Source of the DNA: Dacryopinax spathularia
Lineage: Eukaryota > Basidiomycota > Dacrymycetes > Dacrymycetales > Dacrymycetaceae
Length of the DNA stretch: 64,000 nucleotides
Assembly: GCA_037974965.1 (NCBI GenBank)
Contig: JBBPFI010000001.1
Span: forward strand, 1-64,000
Direction of reading: 5' to 3'
Part shown: positions 1 through 10,589 of the stretch, piece after piece
How the letters are laid out: every line of letters starts with the position of its first letter
Numbering within the stretch: the first letter of the stretch is position 1
The notes under the pieces: model-generated
The model's input: only the letters and a program-made list of their open reading frames with translations
Databases searched by the model: none
What the model was told of the DNA's origin: nothing
Program-made: the position numbers and the translations under genes

Positions 1-129
1 ACCCTAACCCTAACCCTAACCCTAACCCTAACCCTAACCCTAACCCTAACCCTAACCCTAACCCTAACCCTAACCCTAACCCTAACCCTAACCCTAACCC
101 TACCCTAACCCTAACCCTAACCCTAACCC
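1..129. repeat. Telomere repeat, chromosome end
   Basis: About 21 head-to-tail copies of CCCTAA start at the first base, so the C-rich strand reads inward as expected for a left chromosome end (G-strand repeat TTAGGG). One copy near 98-102 is shortened to CCCTA. The run ends at about 129, where unique coding sequence begins without a non-coding subtelomeric buffer. The shortened copy supplies the TAG stop codon of the adjacent gene. Confidence 0.98.
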
Positions 130-3100
130 AGACAGGTCGGACGAATCGCTGTCATGCGAGGAGTCATGTTCAGACTCACCCGCGGCCGTCCTCTTAGGGC
201 GTTTCGCTGCTGGACGCTGGCCGCTGGGGGATGCGTCATCGGCAGGTGCTATCGAGGTCTCGGAGAGCGTGTGCTTATGGCCTGCTTGGCTGGCAGGCGG
301 CACCGGGGCAGCTGTCGTATCAGCAGTCTCACCTTCTGCTGGCTGGTTGGTCGCACGCGCACGGCGGATCGTGCCTTTCTTCGGCAGTCGCATGGGCGGG
401 AGGGGCCCCTGCGAGGGCGCAGCGGTGGTCTGAGGCGGGCCACGTCGCTCCTTCTCCTTGTCATCCTCCAACACCGCTCGCGCAGTATTGAAGGATTGCT
501 TGCGAGCGAGCTGACATGCCCACGTTAGCCCTGCACAAACACTGAGAGACGCACTTACCCTTTGCAGCCCTTTCTCCAAGTCTTCCCGCCCTACCTCAGG
601 CCATATCTCCAGCAACGAACTCATATGGCCCAAGACCAAGTCTTCAAGCTTCACCGCCTCTGCCTTTACCTTTGCCTTCTCCTCTGCCCGCAGCGCTGTA
701 TCGTCCTCCTCCTCCTCCTCCTCTGCAATTGGCTCGGGAATTGGCTCACCAATCTTCCACTCCTCAGGCACGCTCTCAAAGACCGTCGGTCGCAGGCCGT
801 GGTTGATGCGATAGAGATGGGTGGCAGCGGCGGCTTGATCTTTCCAGGCCTGATCGATCGAGCGGAGAACACGGCGCCAGGCGGGATGGTAGTTGAGCTT
901 GCTGAACAAGAACTCGGACCGGAGGGCCACAGGCAGCCAGCGTTTCACACGCTCCCTGAACGTCCGCTTGCTGTTGTCGTCGGTTTGACCGGGCTTCGGC
1001 TTCAGGAGCGGCCAGCCCTCATCGAAGACAGTCTTGAACTTGGCCCAATCGGCAGGCTCGGCAGGCATGACGCGCGGCGGGTTCCGCAGGAAGTTCTTGC
1101 GGCAATACGCCCAGGCATAGTCGATCAGGCTGGTGAGGTGGTCGTTGACGTAGGCCTTCGAGAACGCCTCCACTTGTTCCGCGTACCGTGCCGTTACGTA
1201 AGCCAGCGTGCGCTTCATCTCCTGGAGGTGGTTCCAGGACGAGGGGAGGTACGGGTTCAGCCAGAGCATAAAAGGCTGCAGGAGGAGGAAATACTCGTCG
1301 TCCGTGATGCTGTCGAGCGAGTCCTTGCCAGTCTTCCGCATGACAAGTTGGGCAAGCACGGACTCAATCCGATGCTCGGCTTGGCTGCCAGGACCGTTGG
1401 TGATGTAGAACGGGTTGACGTACTGCCCAAGCTGCGAGAGATGAGTGAGAGCGTCCGTTAGCGAGCCAAAGTTGCACGTACCAACTGCAGCACATCATCA
1501 AACACCGCAAACTGCATCACGTCGTTGTAGAACGTTGCCGAGGTCAGGATCGCCACCCGAGGGTTTTCCTCCAGACGCCCACGCAGCCAGCGCATAAAGG
1601 GACGGGCGTGGGCCAGATGCTCCGCAGGGATCTTGTCCTGCGACTCCTTCGCCGCCAACGAGACCTGGCCCAGCCTGATCACCTCGCCGTTCTCATCCTT
1701 CTCATCCTCCATCGGTGCGTCTCCAGCCAGCAGCTTCTCGACCACGTTCACCATCGCGCTCTCCAACTCCTTGGCACCCACCGCTTCCTCCTCTTCCTCC
1801 TCCTCCTCGCCTTCATTCTCCTCCGTCTGCTTCGCCTTGCCCTTCCCCTTCCGCGAGCGCCTACCGCGCTTAATCGTAACTACACTAAGCTCTTCTTCTA
1901 TGGATGCTTGTAACGTAGCTAGAGAAACCAGACCATAACGCCGCGAAATCGCCTCCTGAATAAAGCACCATGCCGCCACCGGTTCCGAGTAGACCGTGTT
2001 CACCTTGGTCGTCTTAGGCTTACCAGTGAGGATAAGCCAATACTGAAGAATACCGTTCGTGATCGCAGTCCACAGGTGACGATCGGAGATCTCCGGATAG
2101 CCGGTATTGCGTTCGAGGCTCTCTCGAGAGAGCAAGACGTACGTGCGCTTCATCATATACCACCAACCCTATGTCTATATCAGCACCGCGGCTCTATTAG
2201 AGTCAATGAAAGAACTTACGTCAGCAAAGTGAGAGTCACGTGCACGGACGATCGGGGCCATGGCCATGTTGTGGAACTCCGAAATGCTGAAAAGCTGCTG
2301 GACGACCTTACGATAGCGCTTGTACTTGAAAGTACGGATGTTGGCCTGATCGTTGCTGAGCTCGACATAGGCCGTCAAGAGACGGGACGCTTCGTCAGCC
2401 TTCCAATCGACGTTCTCCATGACCGCCATGGCCGAATCCCACAGGTTCTTAGCGCTCGCAGGCTTACCGACATCACGGCGATTGCTCGCCAGCTTACGGT
2501 AGAGCTCGAGGCCAGGTCCAGATTCTTTCAACGCTGTTGCGCACATCAGTGGGTCAGTCACAGAGGCTGTAGAGGGCAGTACGTACAAGGCTTGTAGATC
2601 TGGACGATCCACCAAGGGACATTGTCGCCATCCCCATTCTCATCCGTCGCAAACAGATGGGCGTACTCGGGGTTGTGGCGATAACGCTCATAGAGCAGAC
2701 GCACCGCATGCGTGCGATGCTGTCCAGCAACGACCATTACCTTGGTCATATCGATGAAGATGACCTCACGCCACGTGTCGGGTTTCTTAAGGTCAACCTT
2801 GTTGCCGGTAATCTCACGGATGTTGGCGATATTGTCGACATCGGTGAGCAAGACGATCGGGTTGGGCGTGCGGCGGAGTTCGGTGGACATAGAGACCACA
2901 AGGGACTCTACGTGCTTCTCATCAAGAGCGCGACCAAACTGGCGCTCGTACTGAGGCTGAGGTTCGTCGTCAGCCGGAATGACCCAGCACGCTTCGCCGA
3001 CCATGAAGCTGGGAAGCATTGCAAAGAGATCCAAGGCCTCCCGCTCACTCTGAGAGGGCGCAAGCGACCTCTGAGAAGAGACGGTCAGCGACTGAGGCGT

Positions 3101-3163
3101 ACCGGTAGGCGTGCCCTGAGAGGCGACACCGCTCGATTGCTGCGAGTTGGCGTTTGACGACAT
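100..3163 (-). CDS. ParB/sulfiredoxin-like domain protein, 3' end in telomere
   Basis: Four exons (3163..2587, 2533..2220, 2168..1482, 1431..100) with GT..AG introns of 50-53 bp give 969 residues. Residues 72-160 look like a ParB/Srx fold: a conserved R-x-LDE-x-HV-x-SLVVSM stretch, a PIVLL strand, then VVAGQHR (144-150), which resembles the GHRR box of ParB and the DGQHR box of DndB-like proteins. The rest is unrecognised and mostly helical, with two acidic runs (poly-Glu) and a basic KRPKR nuclear-signal-like motif near the C-terminus. The last residues, a Leu-Gly repeat, are encoded by telomere repeats, so the original C-terminus was probably lost when the telomere was added. It is divergent from the 4223-8260 gene, with palindromes in the shared upstream region. 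DNA binding or nuclease activity is inference from the fold only. Confidence 0.72.
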
Positions 3164-3623
3164 TGCTGGTTAGGCGATATTCAAGAGACAAGATTCTGTG
3201 AGAGCGAGAGTCAGTGAATGCATGCGGGAAGAAGAACGTGAGGAAAAAAGAAATGCGGAAGTGCGAAAAATGAGCAAATACATGCGTTGCAGGCAATACG
3301 GCTTGCCGTAGAGCTGCGAACGCATGCAAAACAACAGTTACGCATGCCAGGCATCCGTACGGACCTGCGTACAGGCCGTAACGTGCCTGCGGGAAGCGTC
3401 ACAGCGCAATCGCACATGCGAAAAGCAAGAAAATGGCCAAACGAGGCCTGCGAACATGCCTCGCAGGCCTCGCAAGCCCAAATAAACGCCGTACAGGCGT
3501 CTGCGAGGGGTCCTAATGACTCCCCGATATGCGAAAACTACCTACGGATATACGCTAATAACTATTACTATTGAAAAGTAACGCGCGTACGCGAAAAGTG
3601 AAAAAACGAAAAAAAAATGCGAA

Positions 3624-3936
3624 CCCATCACGAGCTCGCGCGCGAGCTCGTGATGGTCACGTGACCTCCGGACGCGCCTTACCTGAGGTGGTGGTAAGGG
3701 AGAGAGAGGTGAAGGACCCCTAGAGGAAGAAAACGCGCGTTTAGGACGCGCGTTTGCTTCCGTTAGGGTTCGCACAGCCTCTCGAACCCATCACGAGCTC
3801 GCGCGCGAGCTCGTGATGGGTTCGTTTCGCTTTTTAACCCATCACGAGCTCGCGCGCGAGCTCGTGATGGGTTTTTTCGTTATTTCGAAAAAGCGAAACC
3901 AACCCATCACGAGCTCGCCTGCGAGCAGGTGATGGA
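3624..3936. repeat. Left palindrome cluster (4 copies)
   Basis: Four long palindromes lie in the 1.06-kb divergent gap between the genes starting at 3163 and 4223. Copies are at 3625-3656 (32 bp, perfect), 3783-3824 (42 bp, perfect), 3836-3873 (38 bp, perfect) and about 3901-3936 (imperfect). The common half-site is CCATCACGAGCTCGCG, joined at a CG|CG centre, with flanks CCC and AAC in the longer copies. The arms could form hairpins or be sites for a dimeric DNA-binding protein. The same half-site recurs at 8488-8684. The rest of 3164-4222 holds no convincing gene. Confidence 0.95.
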
Positions 3937-4222
3937 CGGTTCAATCGGGGGTGTTTAGACCTCCCGTTGTAACCCGTTACGGCCTCGTTCGCAAGCTGCG
4001 GGGCCGAAAAAGGTCTCATTTCAATTCAATTCATAACTGTACAACTGTGGATTGCTTCCCCGTGGAAGCTTTAATCGTCCCCGGACTCCCGGGTCTTCTC
4101 TTCTCTTCTCTCTCCCCAACCACCACCATCTCCCGTTAGCTAGCGTAGCAGTTTTAGATAGAGAAATTGAAAAAGCGGCCCATTCGTACTAACTTTTATT
4201 AACAGAAAACCTTTTCAAAAAA

Positions 4223-7200
4223 ATGTCAGAACCAGAATCGATCAGGTACGCATTCCCCGTCTTTTCTTGGACGCATACGCTAACACGTCTGACAGCGATA
4301 GCGATATGCGTCGTGCAGGCCTTCATCGTACCAACTCGTTTGGGAGCGATGTGCCTGACGACGGCCCTTTCGAAATGCCCGTTCATGGCGCAGCAGCCGA
4401 CTTAGGCGCAGACACGGTTGACGACAATCCTGAAGAACAGGCCAATACCGACTTCTTCAAGGACGCGAGCGGCATCTCGATCGCCACAACGGTGACGCCC
4501 GCATTCCTGCATGAAGGCAGGCGCGCATCCGAACGCCTGGCAGCAGGCGGCAACGGCATCCACGATGATGTCAATGCCGACATGTGCTATCTCCCGATCA
4601 AGGTGAATCTCCTCGATGACAACGAGCCGGCAGCGTACAAGGTCACAGAGTACGCCACGCTCGACTGGGGGACGCGTGACCTCTTTCTCGACTCGTTCGG
4701 TGCCATCTCTGAAGAGCCTGGCCTTGGCGTCCTTTTCCCCGGCGATACCCACTTCAGCTTCAACGAATATCTCACGCTCCATGCTGGCCGCTTCACCCGC
4801 ATGCTCTTCGACAAGCACGAGTTCATCGGCTTCCCATCCCGCCATCTTACCTTCTATCTCGGTGAATCGGAAGGACGGCACATCTGGCTTGTCTTCCGTG
4901 CCAAGCACAGGGAGCAGCGTTTGCAAGGCAATCACGACGGCAAGGAACGCTGGATCAGGCGCATGCGCTACTTCCGTGGCTTCCTCTGCTGGTGCTGTGC
5001 CCAGCTGCCAGGCAAGAACATCGTCTCCGAGAGCATGCTGCACTGGGGAGATGAAGATGTGTCCACGCTTGTGTACGTACCCCTCCGCATGCTTCCCGTA
5101 TCCCTGAATCGCTCGCTCACCATGGCCGCACAGGCACGGTCACGTCATCCTCTCACCGGATGAGGTGGAAGACCTGCACCGGATCATGACAACCAGCTAC
5201 GAAATCTTTGCAGGCCTTATGCAGCCCCTTGATCCATTCTTTCTCAACCACGAGCCCTTCTCGGTCACCCTCAAGTACGGCCAGGACAACCCGATCTCGG
5301 AGACCCGCACGGCATGGGACAACTTCAAGAAGAGGTGGGACGCCTTGTACAGGTTTGAGGCCATCGGCCGCTTTGTCTGTGCGCTCGCCATGGTCCAAAG
5401 GTCAGTACGCTCGCTCGCAAAGACATGACGCGCTGAGTCAGTGGCCCACAGAGTGAAAGATGAGGATGGGGAAGAGTGTGCGGTGCTCTGCGACTACAAC
5501 CGGATGAAGGCAGAGTTTCTCGGGAGGGAACGTGGAGGCCAGGGCGCAGCGTTCTATCTGCTCGGCTTCACCAAGGACGCGTGCAACATCCAGGCGAACA
5601 CCCTCCCAAGCTTTTTCGCCACCGTCCTCCAGCGCCTGAACCAACGGTATATGGTGCCGAGCGAAAACGAGCAAGGTGAGGAGATAGCGGGGCCTGACCC
5701 GTTTGAGTGCATCAAATGGCAGGGCTACTCGGCACAGAAGAAGGTCTTCCGGAACTCGACAGACGAGCACGAGATCAGTCTTGGTCAGGAGGCCGCTGCG
5801 TTGGGTGTCTGTGGCGTTGGGGGCGGGTTTGAACGCAAGGTGCATGAGATGATCGAGCGTCTCAATCGGCAGTCAAGCTTCGACAAGACCGCGACACGCA
5901 TCCGGCAAGGTGAGGGATCGCTCGGGATCCGCTCGGAGATGGAGCTCGTCATCCACCCAGACAGGCTTGCCCCTGAGCATCGTAGCGGAAGGTAAATCTC
6001 TTCCCTTTCCGCGCACGCATGGTGTGTTAACGGACCGATCTAGCTGGGTGGTCAGCAAGCTCCTCAAGCCGATGACAACGGTGTATTATTCGGGTCTGCC
6101 CTCAGCGCAGTTCCGGGCATCGCTGCTTGTGCTCAGGCCTTCCGTACGCTTCATGCAGCATCCAGCGCAACCTCTGACATCACGCACAGGTCTATCCGAA
6201 CCTGCTTCTGGACGCGGCATGGTTCTGGACGGTGAGAGCGCGCCGTGTGTGGAAGGATGCGATGACGATCACCAACAACGGGACACGTCCTTGTCCCTGG
6301 TATCTCATCGAGGGCATCGCAATCTGCCTCCGGAACATTGCGCTGGCCCAGACAGGGGACATGCGCACGATCTCAGGGCCTGTCTACCGTGCTGCGGGCC
6401 TGTGGTCTTCGATCCGTGAGAACGGTGTGCCGACCATGCTCAAGTCGTTCTGGGCGGGAGGGCCGCAAGGCCAGCTTGTGCCCAGCGCATGGCCACGGCC
6501 CATTCAGGGCGGGCTCCGTGCATCCGTAGCGGTAAGTGCGATCACGGCACACTTTGGTAAGGAGGCCGGCCTGGCCTATCGTCGCCGTTTTGAGCTCGAG
6601 TGGCGCCTCGACATGCTTGCAGAGCAAGGGAATGGCAGCGGCTCCGCCCTTCGCCAGGCAGCAGCGCAGCAGATCATCGAGGCGTACCGGCAGGAGATCC
6701 AGGAGAACGCCCTTTCAGCTGCAGGCCTGCTTCTGAGCACCAGTCGAATGTCGCTCTGGCGTGCCGGAGAACGCCATGCATTGGTCAGCCAGGTGATCGA
6801 CCGACGAGAGCGCGCCATCAACGAATGGAAGGCCGAAGGAATGCCCCTCGATGCCACCAACGGGTATACGTACATCACGCGCATGCTCGGCACAGAAGAC
6901 CTCGTCCCAGCATTCCCTCTCTCTGTCCAGCGTGCGACCATATCGACAGTGGACCTTGTCGATCTGATGCTGAAGATGGCGCGGGGGAAGAGGGCGATGG
7001 GATCTCCTTTCTTTGGTAAGCGCCGTATGCTCACCCTGTCCGTCCTGCAGACTGCGATCGGGCATTTGACCCGTGGCACGCCGGCCGAGCTGCACGAGCA
7101 AGTGATCGGCTGGTTACGGGACGCCATGTGCCATGTGCTCAGGGCATCAAGGCTGAACATTGTGCCTTGGGCTGGTCGGCGCGGTCTCTGGGCCAGTGCG

Positions 7201-8260
7201 CTTCACTGGATCCACGTGGTCGATGACAACCCCCGGCAGGCCCGGTCTGGCCGCTATGTGCCTGCGGATGAGGACGAGTACGTGACGATGCAGATCCAGG
7301 CTGAACGCGACCGTGTCAACCCCCGGCCGCATGCCTGGAAAGCTCAGCTCCCGCCAACGCTCTGGTCGATTCCAACCTTCCGCAGGGACCTGTCCGAGGA
7401 GATGAACAACGGCTTTGAAGAGCTCTGCAAGGGCGGGGGGCGTGGGGCGACAGGTGCGCAGTATCGACCGGCATTCGAGCACCTCCGTGCGCTCTTCAAG
7501 GAGCGGATCGAGACCGACCTGCACCAGTACATCCTATTCTGTGCCACGCTGCTCTGCAAGATCCACCCACGATACCGATACATGGCATCCAACCCAAACG
7601 CACGTCTCAACACGGTCGAGGATGCACGCAACGTGGTGAAGAACATGGTAATGCTGGTGCCAGAGCGTGCCGCAGGGACAACCCACGTGGGGATCGTGGC
7701 CGCCTCGTTCATCGCCTGGCTGATGTACATGCTCTACGATCAGCAGGAGGAGCTTGCGACACATTGGGGGGTGACAGATGCGATGATGAAGACAAAGACC
7801 TGTGAGTGTGACTGGATACGGGATGGATGCTATGCTAATGACCACAGCGAACCATGCCTTGCATTGGGGTCTGTTCGCATCCTGGGGCTTCTACACCGTC
7901 CTCAGCCCGCACAAGGATATGCTGGGTAAGCGTGGTCCACGCCAGCGCCAAACGAACGGCATCGAATACTGGCGAATGGCCAAGCATAGCCGGATCGAAG
8001 CGCTCTGGAGGGAGATCAAGGACTGCTGGGAACGAGGACAGCACAAAGAAGGGCTACGGCATATCTGGTCGGATGCAGACATTGCGCACTGGGAAGCTAC
8101 AGGTATGTTGCAGCGTCCCGCACAGCGCAATACGGGCGCAAGCCCGGACAAGAGGGCGACAGTGCAGCAACGGCATGCCCCGATGACGCAGGAGATGTTG
8201 CGTAACCTGACACGCAGCATGCACTCGTCCTGGCTCGAGCTGAACCCGCGTGGAGTCTAA
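4223..8260 (+). CDS. Unknown 1243-aa subtelomeric protein
   Basis: Seven exons (4223..4245, 4296..5072, 5134..5400, 5452..5991, 6044..6143, 6190..7801, 7848..8260), with introns of 46-61 bp that all restore frame, give 1243 residues. I recognise no domain. After the 8-residue first exon the N-terminal part is acidic; the remainder is rich in Trp, Arg and Leu and looks globular, with a patch around LNIVPWAGRRG and an aromatic HWGLFASWGFY segment near the C-terminal end. No signal peptide or clear membrane helix is visible. Seven phased introns and sustained coding bias over 3.7 kb argue for a functional gene. It sits between two palindrome clusters and is divergent from the ParB-like gene, so a shared role or mobile unit is possible. 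It could be an unknown recombinase-like or structural protein; I assign no function. Confidence 0.75.
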
Positions 8261-8487
8261 GTCGGGAGCGGATAAAGGGAGTGCAACGAAATAAACGTAG
8301 AGGCTGTATATAAAGAAAGGATACCTTGTATTATAATGTATTATATGTATATTATGCTGTAGGTGGCCCAAGGAGGCCTTGGAAAGAGGCAGAGGACGAT
8401 ACGGTGCAACGGAGATGCAAGAGAGGGGTTACGGGGATGGTCGATGTGCTGCGAGCATTGCAGCGTGCGCCTAACGAATGACCCGTG

Positions 8488-8684
8488 CCAACCCATCACG
8501 AGCTTGCAGGCGAGCTCGTGATGGGTTGGGCCGCTTTTTCGCTTAGCACAGCCCCTTCACGAGCTCGCGCGCGAGGAGGTGATGGGTTCGTAAGCGTTTT
8601 CCCATCACCTCCTCGCGCGCGAGCTCGTGATGGGTTCAAATGCGTGCCAACCCATCACGAGCTCGCCTGCGGGGAGGTGATGGG
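8488..8684. repeat. Right palindrome cluster (4 copies)
   Basis: Four copies of the same palindrome family lie in the convergent gap between the genes ending at 8260 and 8748. 8488-8529 is 42 bp with two mismatched pairs. 8556-8590 and 8601-8634 each join one normal half-site to a variant half-site (CATCACCTCCTCGCG). 8651-8684 is imperfect. Left and right clusters bracket the 4223-8260 gene. Confidence 0.93.
8557..8630. repeat. Perfect 30-bp inverted repeat with 14-bp loop
   Basis: Bases 8557-8586 and 8601-8630 are exact reverse complements, separated by 14 bp. Each arm is itself a near-palindrome with one normal and one variant half-site, so the two copies are mirror images of each other. 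The segment could fold as one long hairpin or as two small ones. It lies between two convergent genes and could also act as a transcription-end structure. Confidence 0.93.
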
Positions 8685-8747
8685 TGTTACGGATAGGGAG
8701 ATAGGGAGGTTTCGGGCCGCATTTTCGGCGTACCCTACCCTCAACCC

Positions 8748-10589
8748 CTATCCGTACTCACCCATAGACCCCTGTAGGATGAGGTGTTTGAAGCGTGCGG
8801 TGACAGGCCCAATATTGCGAAGTGCGAAGAAGCCTCCAGACTGGGTCACGCATTCCATGATTAACCACCGCTCGATGGGAGTTGTGGCGGGACCGGCAGC
8901 AGTGTGGGCAGTGGAGATGATGGAGAACAGGAACTTGTAGAGCCAGGCGAAGAGGAAGCCGGGCTCCGCGGGCTCTGCGAGGGTTTCTTGCACTGTGGTC
9001 AACAGCCTAATTTGCGCTGTGGCGAGATGAAGTGGAAAGTCGATGGCAGGACTCGCTTGGCCATGTTGACGCAGACAGGCGATGAGAAAGTGGAAGATCA
9101 TGTCGCCGAGGCGGTGTTTCGACTGCTGCTGTTGATACGGACGATGGGGCGTGCCGGTTTCCCATGTCGTGGTGTCGTTGTTGGGGCAGACGAGGGGGTA
9201 CGTGGCGTCGAGTTGAGGTATTTGTTGGTCATGGATGGCGATGATAAACTCTCGGCAGGCCGCATGGAGGGGCGCATACTGCTGTTCATCGGCGGACAAA
9301 GGAGCATGGGCCAAGTTGTACAAATCCGTCAAGTCCAGATGCTCGAGCACTTCCGACCAGGACGTCAAAGCTTGGAAGCGGCTTAAAGTGCGGACATCGA
9401 TGGGATGTCCGACAAAGTCTGGACGCTCAACGGTCATTGTTTCAAGCTTGGTGACGAGGGCTGCCATGGCAGGGTTGTAATCTGCGGGGTTGCTTTCGGA
9501 GACTTGGAAGTAGCGGCTCCCCGTACGTCCGGGAATGTCGAAGAGTCTCTGGCATTGTACCGTATAAGACAGGGTGGACAGACGGCGTTCGCTATCGGCG
9601 CCCTTGATGTGATGGTCCTGGAGGTGCTTACGGATGGCTGTCTCAGACGCCCAGACTCGTGCACAATCGGGATGGCCTGACCCTACAGGTTTGCATTGAT
9701 CCGGCCGGCATCGCCAACCCTGTATGGGTCTGCGAAGGACCAGGGAGGTACTGAAAACGTCTGATGCGATATCCAGGTCGGCGTTGCAAAGCCCATGGAC
9801 ACTCGCGGCTGTCAAAAGGGCAGTGTCGTCCTTGTGGGGTGCGTGGAAACCGAATGCTTCGTGATGGCATGCACGGTAGTGCCTGTAGAGAGATTGGGGC
9901 TGAATTGCTTGGCCGCAGAGGGTGCAGACAGCGACGTTCCACGGCAGATGCCTCACATAATGGTGTGCGGAGAGGATAGCATCAGACCGGTCGACAGTAG
10001 TCGGTGTGATGGGTGCGGTGAGACCGATCTCTTGGAGGTCACGGTTGACGAGCGTATCATCTTCTTCAATGGGGCTATCGTGGGAAGAGGGAACCCTCTG
10101 TGGCTCTTCCTCGATGGGATCGTCGGCGTCGGGTGATGGCCCAGCAGGAGTGGTCGGAGTTTGTATGGGCGAATAGAAGAAGGGCTCGTTGGGGTTGCTT
10201 GCCAAGCTCATGTTGCCTTTGGAGCACCGTAAGGCGTGGGACTCGGCGTCTGTGAGGGAGTGAGTGTTCATCGCGTTTGAGTCCAGGTGCGTGCGCACCC
10301 TGTTGGTCATGGGTGTCGAGGTGACGTCCGAGCGCCCTCGGGTTCCGAGAGTGAAATTGGCATGCGTCAACGGGGCAGTCAAAGTATGCATCCACACGGT
10401 GGATGATGACATCGAGTTTGAGGAATGTCTTTTTGGTGGTTTTTTGGTGGTAGGTACGAACGTGCTCCTTGTGACCTGTTGGGTTCCCCCGCTTTTCCCC
10501 CGCTGAGGGTCCTCACGAAACCCGCAGTCAGGCCACTCGCAGAGACTGTTGGGCGGTGTTTCGTTGTCGGGCGGAGTGACGGAGGACAT
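8748..10589 (-). CDS. OrsD-like protein with two C2H2 zinc fingers
   Basis: Three exons (10589..10517, 10475..10299, 10249..8748), with introns of 41 and 49 bp, give 583 residues. Splicing restores two fingers that straddle reading frames: a first Cys/His group (CEWPDC ... EHVRTYH) and a clear second one with C-x4-C-x12-H-x3-H spacing (CPVDACQF ... RHLDTH). A Ser/Pro/Glu-rich linker follows, then a region with paired Cys/His (VCTLCGQAI, HYRACHHEAF, RVWASETAIRKHLQDHH) typical of the fungal OrsD family (DUF3505). In some fungi this domain is joined to RecQ-like subtelomeric helicases. No helicase motifs are visible here and the frame stops just before the right palindrome cluster, so this may be a stand-alone form or a truncated one. 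Likely nuclear and DNA-associated by family; the role is unknown. Confidence 0.7.
   Translation of the reverse strand: MSSVTPPDNETPPNSLCEWPDCGFREDPQRGKSGGTQQVTRSTFVPTTKKPPKRHSSNSMSSSTVWMHTLTAPLTHANFTLGTRGRSDVTSTPMTNRVRTHLDSNAMNTHSLTDAESHALRCSKGNMSLASNPNEPFFYSPIQTPTTPAGPSPDADDPIEEEPQRVPSSHDSPIEEDDTLVNRDLQEIGLTAPITPTTVDRSDAILSAHHYVRHLPWNVAVCTLCGQAIQPQSLYRHYRACHHEAFGFHAPHKDDTALLTAASVHGLCNADLDIASDVFSTSLVLRRPIQGWRCRPDQCKPVGSGHPDCARVWASETAIRKHLQDHHIKGADSERRLSTLSYTVQCQRLFDIPGRTGSRYFQVSESNPADYNPAMAALVTKLETMTVERPDFVGHPIDVRTLSRFQALTSWSEVLEHLDLTDLYNLAHAPLSADEQQYAPLHAACREFIIAIHDQQIPQLDATYPLVCPNNDTTTWETGTPHRPYQQQQSKHRLGDMIFHFLIACLRQHGQASPAIDFPLHLATAQIRLLTTVQETLAEPAEPGFLFAWLYKFLFSIISTAHTAAGPATTPIERWLIMECVTQSGGFFALRNIGPVTARFKHLILQGSMGEYG

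Noticed and set aside
513-560. GTAAGT ... GTGCAG pair in the ParB-like gene
   Set aside because: It would be a 28-nt intron, shorter than any other here, and removing it breaks a frame that stays protein-like to the telomere.
8095-8140. GTATGT ... CACAG pair near the end of the 1243-aa gene
   Set aside because: Only about 27 nt long, and the unspliced frame continues sensibly to the stop at 8260.
10249-10520. Two apparent frameshifts in the zinc-finger region of the OrsD-like gene
   Set aside because: Short GT..AG introns of 41 and 49 bp restore both fingers and the downstream frame.
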